Below, piece by piece: positions 11,899 through 20,456 of a stretch of 64,000 nt of DNA (position 1 is the first letter of the stretch; each line of letters opens with the position of its first letter). The stretch comes from Bradyrhizobium guangxiense (GTDB taxonomy: Bacteria > Pseudomonadota > Alphaproteobacteria > Rhizobiales > Xanthobacteraceae). The notes under the pieces are model-generated. The model ran no database searches, was not told where the DNA came from, and was given only the letters and a program-made list of their open reading frames with translations. Made by a program: the position numbers and the translations under genes. The stretch lies in the NCBI RefSeq assembly GCF_004114915.1, contig NZ_CP022219.1, positions 5,982,501-6,046,500 of the forward strand. Reading direction: 5' to 3'.

Positions 11899-12597
11899 AT
11901 GAGACGCGCCGACCGGCTGTTTCAGATCATCCAGGTGCTGAGGCGCACGCGTAAGCCGCTGACGGCGGATGCCATCGCGGCCGAGCTCGAAACCTCGAAG
12001 CGCACGATCTATCGCGACATCGCAACGCTGATCGGCCAGCGCGTGCCGATCCGCGGCGAAGCTGGCATGGGCTACATCCTTGAAAAGGGCTTCGACCTGC
12101 CGCCCTTGATGCTGACTCCCGACGAGATCGAGGCGGCCGTGCTGGGCGCGCAATGGGTCGCCGGCCACGCCGACTCGGCGCTGGCGCGCGCGGCCGAAGA
12201 CCTGATGGCCAAGATCGCCGACACCGTGCCCGAGCGCCTGCGTCCCTTCGTGCTGGAGCCGGCGAGCCGCGCACGCCCCAGCTGGAACAGGGAGCCGGAC
12301 CGCCTGGACATGGTGCGCACCCGCACCCAGATCCACGAGGGCAAGAAGATCATGCTGCGCTATCGCGACGAGCAGGGCCGCGCCAGCGAGCGCATGATCT
12401 GGCCGATCTCGGTCGGCTACCTCGAAGCGGTGCGGCTGCTTGCAGCCTGGTGCGAGCTGCGCAGCGACTTCCGCAGCTTCCGGACCGACCGCGTGGTGGA
12501 GGCGAGCTACCTCGACGAGAAATATCCGGAACGACGCGACGTGCTCCGCGCCAGATGGCGGCAGAGCCTGGTCTGGGGCCCGCCCAAGGATACTTGA
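11899..12597 (+). CDS. WYL-domain transcriptional regulator (YafY family)
   Basis: 232 residues: an N-terminal HTH (about 5-60: RADRLFQIIQVLRRTRKPLTADAIAAELETSKRTIYRDI region) and a C-terminal WYL ligand-sensing domain (about 140-210). It diverges from the small-gene/GST operon and probably controls it and itself through the palindrome at 11833. It resembles the regulator at 19338 but is shorter at the C terminus. Ligand unknown. Confidence 0.85.
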   Translation: MRRADRLFQIIQVLRRTRKPLTADAIAAELETSKRTIYRDIATLIGQRVPIRGEAGMGYILEKGFDLPPLMLTPDEIEAAVLGAQWVAGHADSALARAAEDLMAKIADTVPERLRPFVLEPASRARPSWNREPDRLDMVRTRTQIHEGKKIMLRYRDEQGRASERMIWPISVGYLEAVRLLAAWCELRSDFRSFRTDRVVEASYLDEKYPERRDVLRARWRQSLVWGPPKDT

Positions 12598-12611
12598 AGA
12601 ACGTGACGAGA

Positions 12612-12935
12612 ATGCAAGAGAGTTCCCCCATCGATCCGTCGAGCTGTTGCCAGAGTTGCGGCGCGTGCTGCGGCTATTCGGCCAACTGGCCGCGATTCTC
12701 GATCGAGACCGACGAGGAGCTGGCCGCCATTCCGGAGACGCTGGTCAACGAACGCCAATCCGGCATGCGTTGCGACGGAGATCGCTGCGCCGCCCTGCAG
12801 GGGGAAATCGGGAAAGCGACGGCGTGCGGCATCTATGCGATGCGGCCGGAGGTGTGCCGCACCTGCATGCCGGGCGATGCCGAATGCGCGATGGCGCGGC
12901 GGAAGTTCGGGCTGCCGGTGATCGCGAGCGCATGA
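12612..12935 (+). CDS. YkgJ family cysteine-cluster protein
   Basis: 107 residues with the cysteine pattern CCQSCGACCGY near the N terminus, CDGDRCAALQGEIG, CGIYAMRPEVCRTCMPGD and a last Cys in AECAMAR. This is the zinc/iron-chelating YkgJ domain; cellular role unknown. It begins 15 bases after the WYL regulator, likely on the same transcript. Its stop lies in the intergenic repeat that starts at 12930. Confidence 0.82.
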   Translation: MQESSPIDPSSCCQSCGACCGYSANWPRFSIETDEELAAIPETLVNERQSGMRCDGDRCAALQGEIGKATACGIYAMRPEVCRTCMPGDAECAMARRKFGLPVIASA

Positions 12936-13019
12936 TCCGGACCCGCAGGGCCGCGTTAGCGCAAAGTGTGCAGCGGTTTTCCGCGCGACAAACGCAAAGC
13001 GTTTGCGCGGAGATCATGC
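12930..13019. repeat. GCATGATC...GATCATGC repeat with internal AAAGTGTGCAGCGGTTTTCCG
   Basis: Outer ends GCATGATC/GATCATGC are complementary. Inside, GCAAAGTGTGCAGCGGTTTT matches the reverse complement of the unit at 50090-50134. A second internal hairpin (CAAACGCAAAGCGTTTG) is present. It is a well-known type of short repeat in Rhizobiales. It overlaps the last two codons of the YkgJ gene. Confidence 0.75.
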
Positions 13020-13035
13020 GCCAACAAGAAGCCCC

Positions 13036-13434
13036 TTAAGCGGGAACTGCTTCGCTGATCTCGTCGTCGAATTCGTCCTCGAGCGGTGCGAGCACCGAGA
13101 GCGGCTTTGTCGACAGCGTGATCGGCTTGCGGCCGCCCGACAGCGACGGCGAGGATTTCGCCGTGCCTTGGCGCGACAACGCATGCAGCGTCGAGCCGAC
13201 GCGGCCACCGTTCTCGATCAGGTCGCGTTCGCTGCAGCTCGCTGCGATCGCGACCGCCAGCGAGTGCAGGTGGCTGCGGCGGTAGCAGAACAACGCCAGC
13301 CTGGCGCGCACGTCAGGGGAAACACTCTCAACCAGCCTCGGCAGGCCACTCTCGCTGGCGCGATACATCTCGCCAAGGAGTTCGTCGCGGACCGGGCAGA
13401 AATCGCTTTCAAAGGCGTCGCGGCTTGAAAACAT
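13036..13434 (-). CDS. Hypothetical protein
   Basis: 132 residues, starting at ATG 13434 after GAGGGAGAA. Unrecognised. A helical N-terminal half (FCPVRDELLGEMYRASESG, then VRARLALFCYRRSHLHSLAVAIAASC) precedes a polar tail rich in Ser, Pro and acidic residues (EDEFDDEISEAVPA). No signal peptide or membrane segment. The codon use matches its neighbours, and it is likely a lineage-specific cytoplasmic protein. Confidence 0.6.
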   Translation of the reverse strand: MFSSRDAFESDFCPVRDELLGEMYRASESGLPRLVESVSPDVRARLALFCYRRSHLHSLAVAIAASCSERDLIENGGRVGSTLHALSRQGTAKSSPSLSGGRKPITLSTKPLSVLAPLEDEFDDEISEAVPA

Positions 13435-13591
13435 TGCAGTTCTCCCTCGTGGGAAGAAAATGCAGCGCAATTCGCTAATGAAAGGTTAACCACGCTGCCC
13501 GGTAGTCACCCGGGGCGCTTGCGCGTGGACCGCGAATCAAAGGGGCGCCGTCCATCATGTTGGAGGAGTTGGAGCATGAAGATTGTGACTC

Positions 13592-13670
13592 CGTCATTCC
13601 GGGGCGGTCCGCGGGACCGAACCCGGAATCTCGAGATTCCGGGTTCTCGCTTCGCGAGCCTCGGAATGAC
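13592..13670. repeat. GTCATTCCGGGGC...CGGAATGAC intergenic repeat
   Basis: Complementary ends plus inner arms CCCGGAATCTCGAGATTCCGGG (a perfect palindrome) and CTCGCTTCGCGAG. It is a relative of the elements at 42794, 49325 and 60970. It lies between two leftward genes. Confidence 0.75.
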
Positions 13671-13680
13671 TGCGTAGCAG

Positions 13681-14067
13681 TCAGTTCGCCGCCATGAAGA
13701 TGGAGAGGCCGAAGCCGGTCAGGTGATGCAAGGCCTGATCGACGCCGATCAAGGTCCAGAACCAGGGATGCGCAAGGTCGACACCGAAATTCGCCGAGAC
13801 GAACCCCTTGGCACGATCGATCGTGATGTGGATCACGAAGTCGATCAGCGCCACGAACCAGAATTTCGGCGCCACGATCAGGATCAGCGGCAGCGCAACC
13901 GCAAGATGAACGAGGCAGTGCACCAGAAGTGGCAGGGCCCAGCCGTGCTTCTGGTCCTTGCCGTGCGCCATCCAGGCGGTCTGGAGCACGAAATCGGCGA
14001 TAATGTGCTTGAAGGTGAGCAGCAACATCCAGCCAATGAGCGCTTCGACCGGAACCGCCGATGACAT
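13681..14067 (-). CDS. DUF3307 integral membrane protein
   Basis: 128 residues from ATG 14067; ATG 14097 (138 residues) is also possible, and neither has a clear ribosome site. Four hydrophobic segments. Family marks are LTFKHIIADFVLQTAWMAHGK, LVHCLVHLAVALPL, FVIHITIDRAKG and the end DQALHHLTGFGLSIF, with the conserved His residues in each. Function unknown; DUF3307 proteins are small inner-membrane proteins. Confidence 0.78.
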   Translation of the reverse strand: MSSAVPVEALIGWMLLLTFKHIIADFVLQTAWMAHGKDQKHGWALPLLVHCLVHLAVALPLILIVAPKFWFVALIDFVIHITIDRAKGFVSANFGVDLAHPWFWTLIGVDQALHHLTGFGLSIFMAAN

Positions 14068-14442
14068 GGGTGGAAACGACAAAGCTGACGCCCTCATTGA
14101 CGTGACAAGAAAAATTGGAGCGTTCAGCGCAGCTTCTTCTTGGACCAGTTCTGGACCGGTCAAATCGCCGGGACGGGCGATTTATGACATCTCCCGCGGC
14201 GGAATGCAGCCGGGGGGAACCGGAAAATCGTCAAGTGTGGCTAACTGGTGATAGGATGAGCAATCGCGGCGGAGGCGAAGCGTAAGGTTACCGTCGGCTC
14301 GAAATTTGCATTCCGCGGCCTTCGCGCTATCATCGAAGATAGAAAATATCGTTCTTTTTTCAGGCGCTTACGAATTACAGGCCGCTCGCCGCGATCTCGC
14401 CCGCGAGCCCCGCCACCGAAAGAATAAGGCCAGAGTGCTGCC
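14068..14442. other. Intergenic region between DUF3307 and TAXI protein genes
   Basis: The gap between divergent genes must hold promoters for both. A hairpin with arms AAATCGCC/GGCGATTT lies at 14162-14183. An AT-rich tract with CTATC-N6-GATAG and a T-run lies about 100 bases before the TAXI start. No gene is seen apart from the possible extra N-terminal codons of the DUF3307 protein. Confidence 0.5.
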
Positions 14443-15888
14443 ATGAGTACTGAAGGCCCCACGTCGCCACTGACGGAGCCGCCGCCCCGGCGCCCCAAGG
14501 TGATCAAGACGAATCAGCAGCAGGTCTTCCTCTACGTCGTGCTGACCCTGCTGTTGTCGCTCGCCACCGTCTGGGGTGGCCGCATCATGCTGCACAATTC
14601 GGAAACGCTGACCTTTGCCGTCGGCGCTTCCAACAGCGACGAGGCCCTGTTCGCGGCCAAGCTCGCCAGCGTGCTGAAGGCCAACGCCTCGCGCTTCCGG
14701 ATCAAGGTCGTCAACAACGCCGACAACGCCAGGGCGCTCGCACAGTTCGACCGCAAGCAGGCTGACCTTGCCGTCCTGCGCACCGATGCCAAGGTGCCGC
14801 TGCGGGCCCGCACGCTCGCGGTTCTCGAGCACGATCTCGTGCTTCTGCTCGGTCCCGGCAACAAGAAGATCAAGTCGATCGCCGAGCTGAAGAAGAAGAA
14901 GGTCGCCGTTCTCGCCGAGAGCGAATCCTCCGTCGCCTTCGTCCGCAGCATCCTCGACCTCCCCGACGGTCCGGACGCTGCGAAGATCCAGATGGCGCCG
15001 CAGGGAGCAACGCTGGACAAGCTGTTTGCGCCGTCAAACGGCTTTGGCGCGGTGATTGCCATCGTCCATGCCTCCAGGGCGGTGCGGGACAAGGCCTATG
15101 AGCGGTTCGCCAGGCGCGGCGGCTTTACCCTCAACGCGATCGACGAGGCCAAGGCGCTGGCGCGCCGGCTTCCCGGCATTTCGAGCGAGACGCTGACGGC
15201 AGGCACCCTGTCGACCTCGCCGCAAATACCCGACGACGACCTCGACACGATCGGGCTGGAATGGCTGCTGGTCGCACAATCCAGGATGTCTCCGACCACG
15301 GCAGGCGAGCTCGCACGCACCGTTTACGAGAACAAATCCGCACTCGGGCTCGACAACGGCTTTGCCACCAGGATCGAGCCGGCCTCGGTCGAAAAGGACG
15401 CTTTCGTCATGGCGCACCAGGGGGCGGCCGACTACATCAACGACGACACCAAGTCGTTCATGGATAAGTACAGCGACTTGATGTATCTGAGCGCCGCCGC
15501 ACTCAGCGTCATCGGCTCGATCTTCGCCGCGATCTACGCCAAGGTCACGCGCATCGCGCCGGAGAAGGCCAGCGAGCTCTCCACCGCCATCCTCGACATC
15601 GGCGAGCGGATCGAGCATGCCCACTCCCTGGATCAGCTGGAATGCCTCCAGGACGAGCTGGAAGGCATCTTGCGCGGCGCCGTCATCGGCCTCAGAGACG
15701 GCACGATCAGTACCGACGGGCTCGACACCTTCAAGCTCGGCTACGAATTCGTCCGCGACGAGATCGGCATGCGTCGCGACTATCTGAAACGTCATGCCAG
15801 CGAGACCGAGAAGGCGGCGCGCGACGCCGGCCCTGCCCAGCCCGACGACAGCAATGTCGTGGTGGTGAAAACCGCCCAGAGCGCCTGA
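14443..15888 (+). CDS. Membrane-anchored TAXI-family solute-binding protein
   Basis: 481 residues. A proline-rich cytoplasmic start, a membrane segment (about 28-44), a TAXI/NMT1-like binding domain (about 55-335, with FAVGASNSDEALFAAKLASVLK and ELKKKKVAVLAESESS), a second membrane segment (about 346-367), then a cytoplasmic tail of about 115 residues predicted helical. No DctQM partner genes are adjacent. The layout, a periplasmic sensor domain held by two membrane helices with a cytoplasmic tail, suggests sensing or transport help rather than a free binding protein. Confidence 0.75.
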   Translation: MSTEGPTSPLTEPPPRRPKVIKTNQQQVFLYVVLTLLLSLATVWGGRIMLHNSETLTFAVGASNSDEALFAAKLASVLKANASRFRIKVVNNADNARALAQFDRKQADLAVLRTDAKVPLRARTLAVLEHDLVLLLGPGNKKIKSIAELKKKKVAVLAESESSVAFVRSILDLPDGPDAAKIQMAPQGATLDKLFAPSNGFGAVIAIVHASRAVRDKAYERFARRGGFTLNAIDEAKALARRLPGISSETLTAGTLSTSPQIPDDDLDTIGLEWLLVAQSRMSPTTAGELARTVYENKSALGLDNGFATRIEPASVEKDAFVMAHQGAADYINDDTKSFMDKYSDLMYLSAAALSVIGSIFAAIYAKVTRIAPEKASELSTAILDIGERIEHAHSLDQLECLQDELEGILRGAVIGLRDGTISTDGLDTFKLGYEFVRDEIGMRRDYLKRHASETEKAARDAGPAQPDDSNVVVVKTAQSA

Positions 15889-16070
15889 GAGGCCGGGCCG
15901 GTCAGGCTGTCCATCAATCTCTTGTCCCGGATAGGCCGCAATGTCGAAGGCATTGCTGCGCTGCGTCTGGAGCACGAAAGTGAGGCCATGCCCGCCCGAT
16001 CGATGACCCGCCGTCTGGAACCGCTGTGATCTGCAACCGTTGGTTCGCGGTTACAACCGGAGACCGCAGC

Positions 16071-16289
16071 ATGCGAGCACTCCTCATCATCCTCCTTCTG
16101 GGAATGTTGGCGGCGGCCGGCTACTTCGCCTATTCCGCAATGGCGGTCGAAGGCGAGCCGATCCCGACCGAAGGCTACGTGGCGCTGGCCCTCGGCGCAG
16201 GTTTTTCCGTCCTGGTCGGTGTCGGACTGATGGTTCTGCTGTTCTTCAGCAGCCGCCGCGGTTACGACGAGCCGCCACATTTCAAGTAG
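16071..16289 (+). CDS. Small two-helix membrane protein
   Basis: 72 residues from ATG 16071, with GGAG eight bases before. Two membrane segments (RALLIILLLGMLAAAGYFAY and the VALALGAGFSVLVGVGLMVLLFF stretch), then a short basic-to-acidic tail SSRRGYDEPPHFK. Unrecognised. The upstream in-frame codons lack a ribosome site. Confidence 0.6.
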   Translation: MRALLIILLLGMLAAAGYFAYSAMAVEGEPIPTEGYVALALGAGFSVLVGVGLMVLLFFSSRRGYDEPPHFK

Positions 16290-16461
16290 GCCACCCGCAA
16301 CGACGGCAGCAGGGACCGGTGGGCCCGGCGCGGCGGCGCCGATCACGCTGCCTGCCCGCGTCGTTGACGGCCCTCGCCCGGGCGGGCACTTTGGCGCCGG
16401 CGTCCCAGCCGGGGCCCCGAAGACTTGTCCCAAGACAGCCCAGACCGAGCCGCCTTCCCGC

Positions 16462-17568
16462 ATGTCCAAGCCGCTGATTTCCGCTCTGGCCCAGTTCGCG
16501 GCCGCCACGGCCGGCCGCAACATGACCAAGGCGGCCTATGTCGCGGTCAGCATCGGCGTGCTCGGCATGGTGTTGCTGTCGGACAAGCGGGCCGACGAGC
16601 TGCACGGCTGGATCAACGCGCTGCTCTGGGCGTGCCTCGCCTATTTCGTGTTCGAATGGCTGGTCCGGCTGCGCCACATGGGACAACAGGGGCGGCTCTC
16701 GCTCTATGTGTCCTCTTCCGCCGGCATCGTCGACGCGATCGGAGCGCTGGCCGTGCCGGTCGCGCTTCTCCTCGGCGTCGAGCCCAGAACGGCCTGGCTG
16801 CTCAGCGTGCTCTGGGTGCTGAAGGTGGTCCCGGGCATTCCGGGCCTGCGGCAGCTTCGCCGCGTCCTGGTGCTGGAATCGGGACCGCTGGTCAGCGTGC
16901 TCGTGATCTTCTTGATGGTGGTCTTCCTCGCCTCCGTCGCCGAATATTTCCTGGAGCGGGACGTGCAGCCGCAGACGTTCGGCAGCGTCCCCGCCGCGCT
17001 GTGGTGGGCCGTCGTCACGCTGACGACGACGGGCTACGGCGACGTCGTGCCGGTCACGCCGCTCGGGCGCCTGGTGGCGGCCGCAGTGATGATCTCCGGC
17101 CTCGGCGTGTTCGGCCTCTGGACCGGTATCCTGGCGACCGGATTCGCCGCCGAGACGCGGCGCGACAATTTCCTCAAGACCTGGGAGGCCGTCAGCAAGG
17201 TGCCGTTCTTCGCGGCGCTTGGACCGGCTGCGATCGCCGACGTCACCCACATGTTGCGGACCATGGAGCTGCCGGCGCGCACCATGATCATCCGCAAGGG
17301 AGCGCAGGGCGATTGCATGTATTTCATCGCCGCCGGCGAGGTCGAGGTCGACCTGCCCGGCAAGAAGGTTCAGCTCGGCGAAGGGGCCTTCTTCGGCGAG
17401 ATGGCGCTGCTCGGCAACAACAAGCGCGGCGCCAACGTCTCGACCACGAAAGTGTCGCGGCTTCTGGTGCTCGACCTCGTCGACTTCCGCGTGCTGATGG
17501 CACGGCACCCGGATCTCGCCGAGACCATCGACGCGGAAGCAAGACGCCGCGCGCTGGAAAACAAGTAA
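16462..17568 (+). CDS. Cyclic-nucleotide-gated potassium channel, MlotiK1-like
   Basis: 368 residues, close to the 355 of Mesorhizobium MlotiK1. Six hydrophobic segments occupy residues 20-230. The S4-like segment (about 117-140) carries few positive charges, as expected for a weakly voltage-dependent channel. The selectivity filter is TTTGYGD (188-194). The cNMP-binding domain (about 245-360) has the phosphate cassette GEGAFFGEMAL with Glu313 and the nucleotide-binding Arg322. It lets K+ through when cAMP/cGMP binds. It is followed after 13 bases by a crotonase gene, probably co-transcribed. A large cyclase-domain protein is encoded at 36978. Confidence 0.88.
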   Translation: MSKPLISALAQFAAATAGRNMTKAAYVAVSIGVLGMVLLSDKRADELHGWINALLWACLAYFVFEWLVRLRHMGQQGRLSLYVSSSAGIVDAIGALAVPVALLLGVEPRTAWLLSVLWVLKVVPGIPGLRQLRRVLVLESGPLVSVLVIFLMVVFLASVAEYFLERDVQPQTFGSVPAALWWAVVTLTTTGYGDVVPVTPLGRLVAAAVMISGLGVFGLWTGILATGFAAETRRDNFLKTWEAVSKVPFFAALGPAAIADVTHMLRTMELPARTMIIRKGAQGDCMYFIAAGEVEVDLPGKKVQLGEGAFFGEMALLGNNKRGANVSTTKVSRLLVLDLVDFRVLMARHPDLAETIDAEARRRALENK

Positions 17569-17581
17569 GAAGGAGACAAGA

Positions 17582-18367
17582 ATGTCGGACACAGCCGACG
17601 CGGCATCCAGCCCCGTGCTCGAAACCAACGGCGCGCGCGCGACCATCCGCCTCAACCGGCCAAAGCATCTCAACCGGCTCCAGGCGGAGGATCTCGACGA
17701 GCTCGTCAGACTGTTCGACGTGGTGGAGGCCGATCCAGCCATTCGCGTGCTGGTGCTGACCGGCACCGGCCGCGCGTTCTCGGCCGGCTATGACCTCAAC
17801 TCGGTTGCCGAGCGTGCCGTCAGCGCAACCGAGCAGCAGAGCGCGGGCTCTGCCTTCGAGGCGGTCGTCAACCGGCTGGAAGATCTCGGCGTACCGACGA
17901 TCTGCCGGCTCAACGGCGGCGTCTATGGCGGCTCGACTGATCTCGCACTCGCCTGCGATTTCCGCATCGGCGTCGACAGCGCCGAGATGTTCATGCCGGC
18001 GGCGCGGCTCGGGCTGCATTATTACCCGAGCGGCATCAAGCGCTACGTCACCCGGCTCGGCGTCGACAACGCGAAAAGATTGTTCCTGACCGCGCAAAAG
18101 ATCAGCGCGCCGGAGATGCTGCGGATCGGCTACCTCACCGCCATGGTACCGGAAGAGACGCTCGACGAGGAAGTCGACAAGCTCGCCGACATTCTCGCCG
18201 GCAACGCGCCGCAAGCCATGCGCGGCATGAAGCGCGCGATCAACGAGTTCGCCCGCGGCGAGCTCGACGCCGACGCCGCCGACCAGCGCCACCGCGACAG
18301 CATGCGCGGTGACGAGATCAAGGAAGGCATCAAGGCGTTTGCGGAGAAGAGGGCGCCGCGGTTTTGA
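17582..18367 (+). CDS. Crotonase-family protein lacking both hydratase glutamates
   Basis: 261 residues with the crotonase core and oxyanion-hole motif SAGYDLNS. At the two catalytic positions it has Asp (GGSTDLALACDF) and Ala (MPAARLGLHYYPSG) instead of Glu, so simple enoyl-CoA hydration is unlikely; isomerase, hydrolase or decarboxylase chemistry is possible. AAGGAG ribosome site, and the gene follows the channel gene by 13 bases. Biological role unknown. Confidence 0.75.
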   Translation: MSDTADAASSPVLETNGARATIRLNRPKHLNRLQAEDLDELVRLFDVVEADPAIRVLVLTGTGRAFSAGYDLNSVAERAVSATEQQSAGSAFEAVVNRLEDLGVPTICRLNGGVYGGSTDLALACDFRIGVDSAEMFMPAARLGLHYYPSGIKRYVTRLGVDNAKRLFLTAQKISAPEMLRIGYLTAMVPEETLDEEVDKLADILAGNAPQAMRGMKRAINEFARGELDADAADQRHRDSMRGDEIKEGIKAFAEKRAPRF

Positions 18368-18407
18368 GAAGGCGGTCAGGGAGTACGAGGGGGCGCCTCA
18401 TACTCCA

Positions 18408-18564
18408 CTGTCGTCCCGCACAAGCGCGCCTCAAGCGCGCAGATCCGGGACCCATAGCCACGACGAGTGGTTGTGGCGCAGGGCTGGTCACTCCAGGTCT
18501 TCGCAAAACTATCGCTGCGGCGTATGGGTCCCGGGCCCGCGCTGACGCTTGCCCGGGACGACAG
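18408..18564. repeat. CTGTCGTCCCG...CGGGACGACAG intergenic repeat
   Basis: Complementary ends and inner complementary parts (GGGACCCATA and TATGGGTCCC) form a long imperfect hairpin of about 157 bases between convergent genes. The outer arms match the compact hairpin at 44563. Confidence 0.75.
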
Positions 18565-18605
18565 CGGAGATTGAGGCGCGCCTGTCGGCATCAACACAAA
18601 TGCCT

Positions 18606-19250
18606 TTACGCACCCGACGCCTTCGCATGCTGTGCGGCCATCTCCTCGTCGGCCGCAGTGATGCGCTGGAACGCCGGACGCGCGGTCATGCGCTCGGCAT
18701 AGCGGACGAAGACGTCCTTCTTCGGCACGATGCCGAACATCATGGTCCAGTTGAAGGCGACGCCCCACAGCACGTCCGCGGCCGTCATGCGCTCGCCGAG
18801 CAGATACGGCCCCTTCGACAGCTGCGCTTCAAGCGCCCCTAGCATGGTGTCGTAGTCGGCATAAGGCGACTGCGTGATCGGGGCCGGCTCACGCTGCATG
18901 AACTTGTCGATCAGCGCCGGCTCGAACGAGGCGCCGTAATAGGCAATCCAGCGCAGATATGGACCGCGCAAGGAATCGTTCAGCGCGGGCGTCAGACCTG
19001 CCTGCGGGAAGAGATCGGCGAGATAGATGGTGATCGCGACCTGCTCGGTCACGAGCTCTCCGCGATGATGGACCGCCGGCACCTTGCCCAGCGGATTGAT
19101 GGCGAGATAGCCGGGCTGGCGCTGCTCGCCGGCCTTCATGTTGAGGACATGGAGATCGTAGGGCGCGCCCAGTTCCTCCAGCAGCACCCGCGTGCCGGTG
19201 GCGCGGCTTTGCGGCGAGTAATACAGCGTGATGGGGTTCGGATCGGTCAT
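18606..19250 (-). CDS. Glutathione S-transferase
   Basis: 214 residues. Thioredoxin-like domain with active-site region LYYSPQSRATGTRVLLEELG and the cis-Pro motif NPLGKVPAV, then an all-helical domain with LLGERMTAADVLWG. The enzyme conjugates glutathione to an electrophile in the cytoplasm. It diverges from the WYL regulator at 19338 across a 33-base near-continuous palindrome, which makes it the probable regulatory target. Confidence 0.85.
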   Translation of the reverse strand: MTDPNPITLYYSPQSRATGTRVLLEELGAPYDLHVLNMKAGEQRQPGYLAINPLGKVPAVHHRGELVTEQVAITIYLADLFPQAGLTPALNDSLRGPYLRWIAYYGASFEPALIDKFMQREPAPITQSPYADYDTMLGALEAQLSKGPYLLGERMTAADVLWGVAFNWTMMFGIVPKKDVFVRYAERMTARPAFQRITAADEEMAAQHAKASGA

Positions 19251-19295
19251 GGCAGTCTCCTCGGGGGGCGGTCGGGCGAGGCGCCATCTCTAGCG

Positions 19296-19328
19296 AACCA
19301 TACCTGACATCCTGTGTCAGGTATGGTT
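19296..19328. promoter_or_regulatory. Strong palindromic operator between GST and WYL regulator
   Basis: Perfect 14-base arms AACCATACCTGACA and TGTCAGGTATGGTT around the spacer TCCTG, ending nine bases before the regulator start. The centre ACATCCTGT is shared with 11833-11856. Binding here would block the regulator's own translation start region and the divergent GST promoter. Confidence 0.75.
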
Positions 19329-19337
19329 TAAGGGCGC

Positions 19338-20318
19338 ATGCGCGCGAGCCGGATGCTGTCGATCCTCACCACTCTCCAGGCCAGGGGGCAGGTCACCGCG
19401 CCCGAGCTCGCGGAGGCCTGCGAGGTCTCGGTGCGCACGATCTATCGCGATATCGATGCGCTCGCGGCCTCCGGCGTTCCTGTTTATGCTGACCGCGGCG
19501 CGGAGGGTGGCTATCGCCTGCTCGACGGCTATCGCGTGCGGCTCAACGGGCTGTCGGAGACCGAGGCCGGGGCACTGTTCCTCGCGGGGCTGCCGGGCCC
19601 CGCCGCGGCGCTCGGGCTCGATGCGGCGATGATCGCCGCCCAGAACAAGCTGATGGCGGCGCTGCCCGCCCATCTGCGCCAGGATGCCAGCCGGATGCAG
19701 GAGCGCTTTCACCTGGATGCGCCGGGCTGGTTCGGCGAGGCGGAAGAGCCGAAGCATCTGCGCACGATTGCCGGCGCGCTGCTGCGCGGCACGCTGATCA
19801 GGATCCGTTACCAGAGCTGGCGCGCGGAGAAGCAGCGCCGCCTCGCGCCGCTCGGGCTCGTGCTGAAGGGCGGCAGCTGGTATCTCGCGGGGCAGGTCGA
19901 CGGCAACGTGCGCACCTATCGCGTCGCTCGCGTGCTCGACTGCACGGCGCTCGACGACCGCTTCGATCGGCCTGCCGATTTCGATCTCGCCGCCTATTGG
20001 CAGACCGCGACACTTCGCCTTGAGGCGGAGATGCATCCGAATGTCGCAGTCGTGCGGCTGTCGCCGTTCGGCGTCAAGTTGCTCGACGCGCTGAGCCAGC
20101 CCTACGTCAAGACGCGCACGCTATTGGAAGAGACCGCCGATGCCGACGGCTGGCGCACTGCGCGCGTGCCGGTCGGCAGGACATCCTGGCACGCCGCGGC
20201 CGAATTGTTGCGGCTCCGCCCCGAGGCCGAAGTGCTGGAGCCCGCCGATCTGCGCGACAAAATGGCCGAGATGACGCAAGCCATGGCTAAGCGCTATTGC
20301 GCGGTGCGAAAAGCCTGA
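19338..20318 (+). CDS. WYL-domain transcriptional regulator (YafY family)
   Basis: 326 residues: HTH (about 1-55, RMLSILTTLQARGQVTAPELAEACEVSVRTIYRDID region), a hinge, then the WYL domain (about 140-215, with PLGLVLKGGSWYLAGQ) and a C-terminal WCX extension. Such proteins regulate a neighbouring gene in response to an unknown ligand. It starts right after the 19296 palindrome, so autoregulation is likely. Paralogous in layout to the 11899 gene. Confidence 0.88.
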   Translation: MRASRMLSILTTLQARGQVTAPELAEACEVSVRTIYRDIDALAASGVPVYADRGAEGGYRLLDGYRVRLNGLSETEAGALFLAGLPGPAAALGLDAAMIAAQNKLMAALPAHLRQDASRMQERFHLDAPGWFGEAEEPKHLRTIAGALLRGTLIRIRYQSWRAEKQRRLAPLGLVLKGGSWYLAGQVDGNVRTYRVARVLDCTALDDRFDRPADFDLAAYWQTATLRLEAEMHPNVAVVRLSPFGVKLLDALSQPYVKTRTLLEETADADGWRTARVPVGRTSWHAAAELLRLRPEAEVLEPADLRDKMAEMTQAMAKRYCAVRKA

Positions 20319-20456
20319 CCGCGGCACATTTTGCCGCAAGCCCACGAAACAATCCTGAAACACGATTCTCCACCTCGCCTGTGAACGCGATCGCATCTCG
20401 TCTCGACCGAGATGTAGGGACGCAACAATGGCCCTAGCGCCAAATGGAGAATGAAG

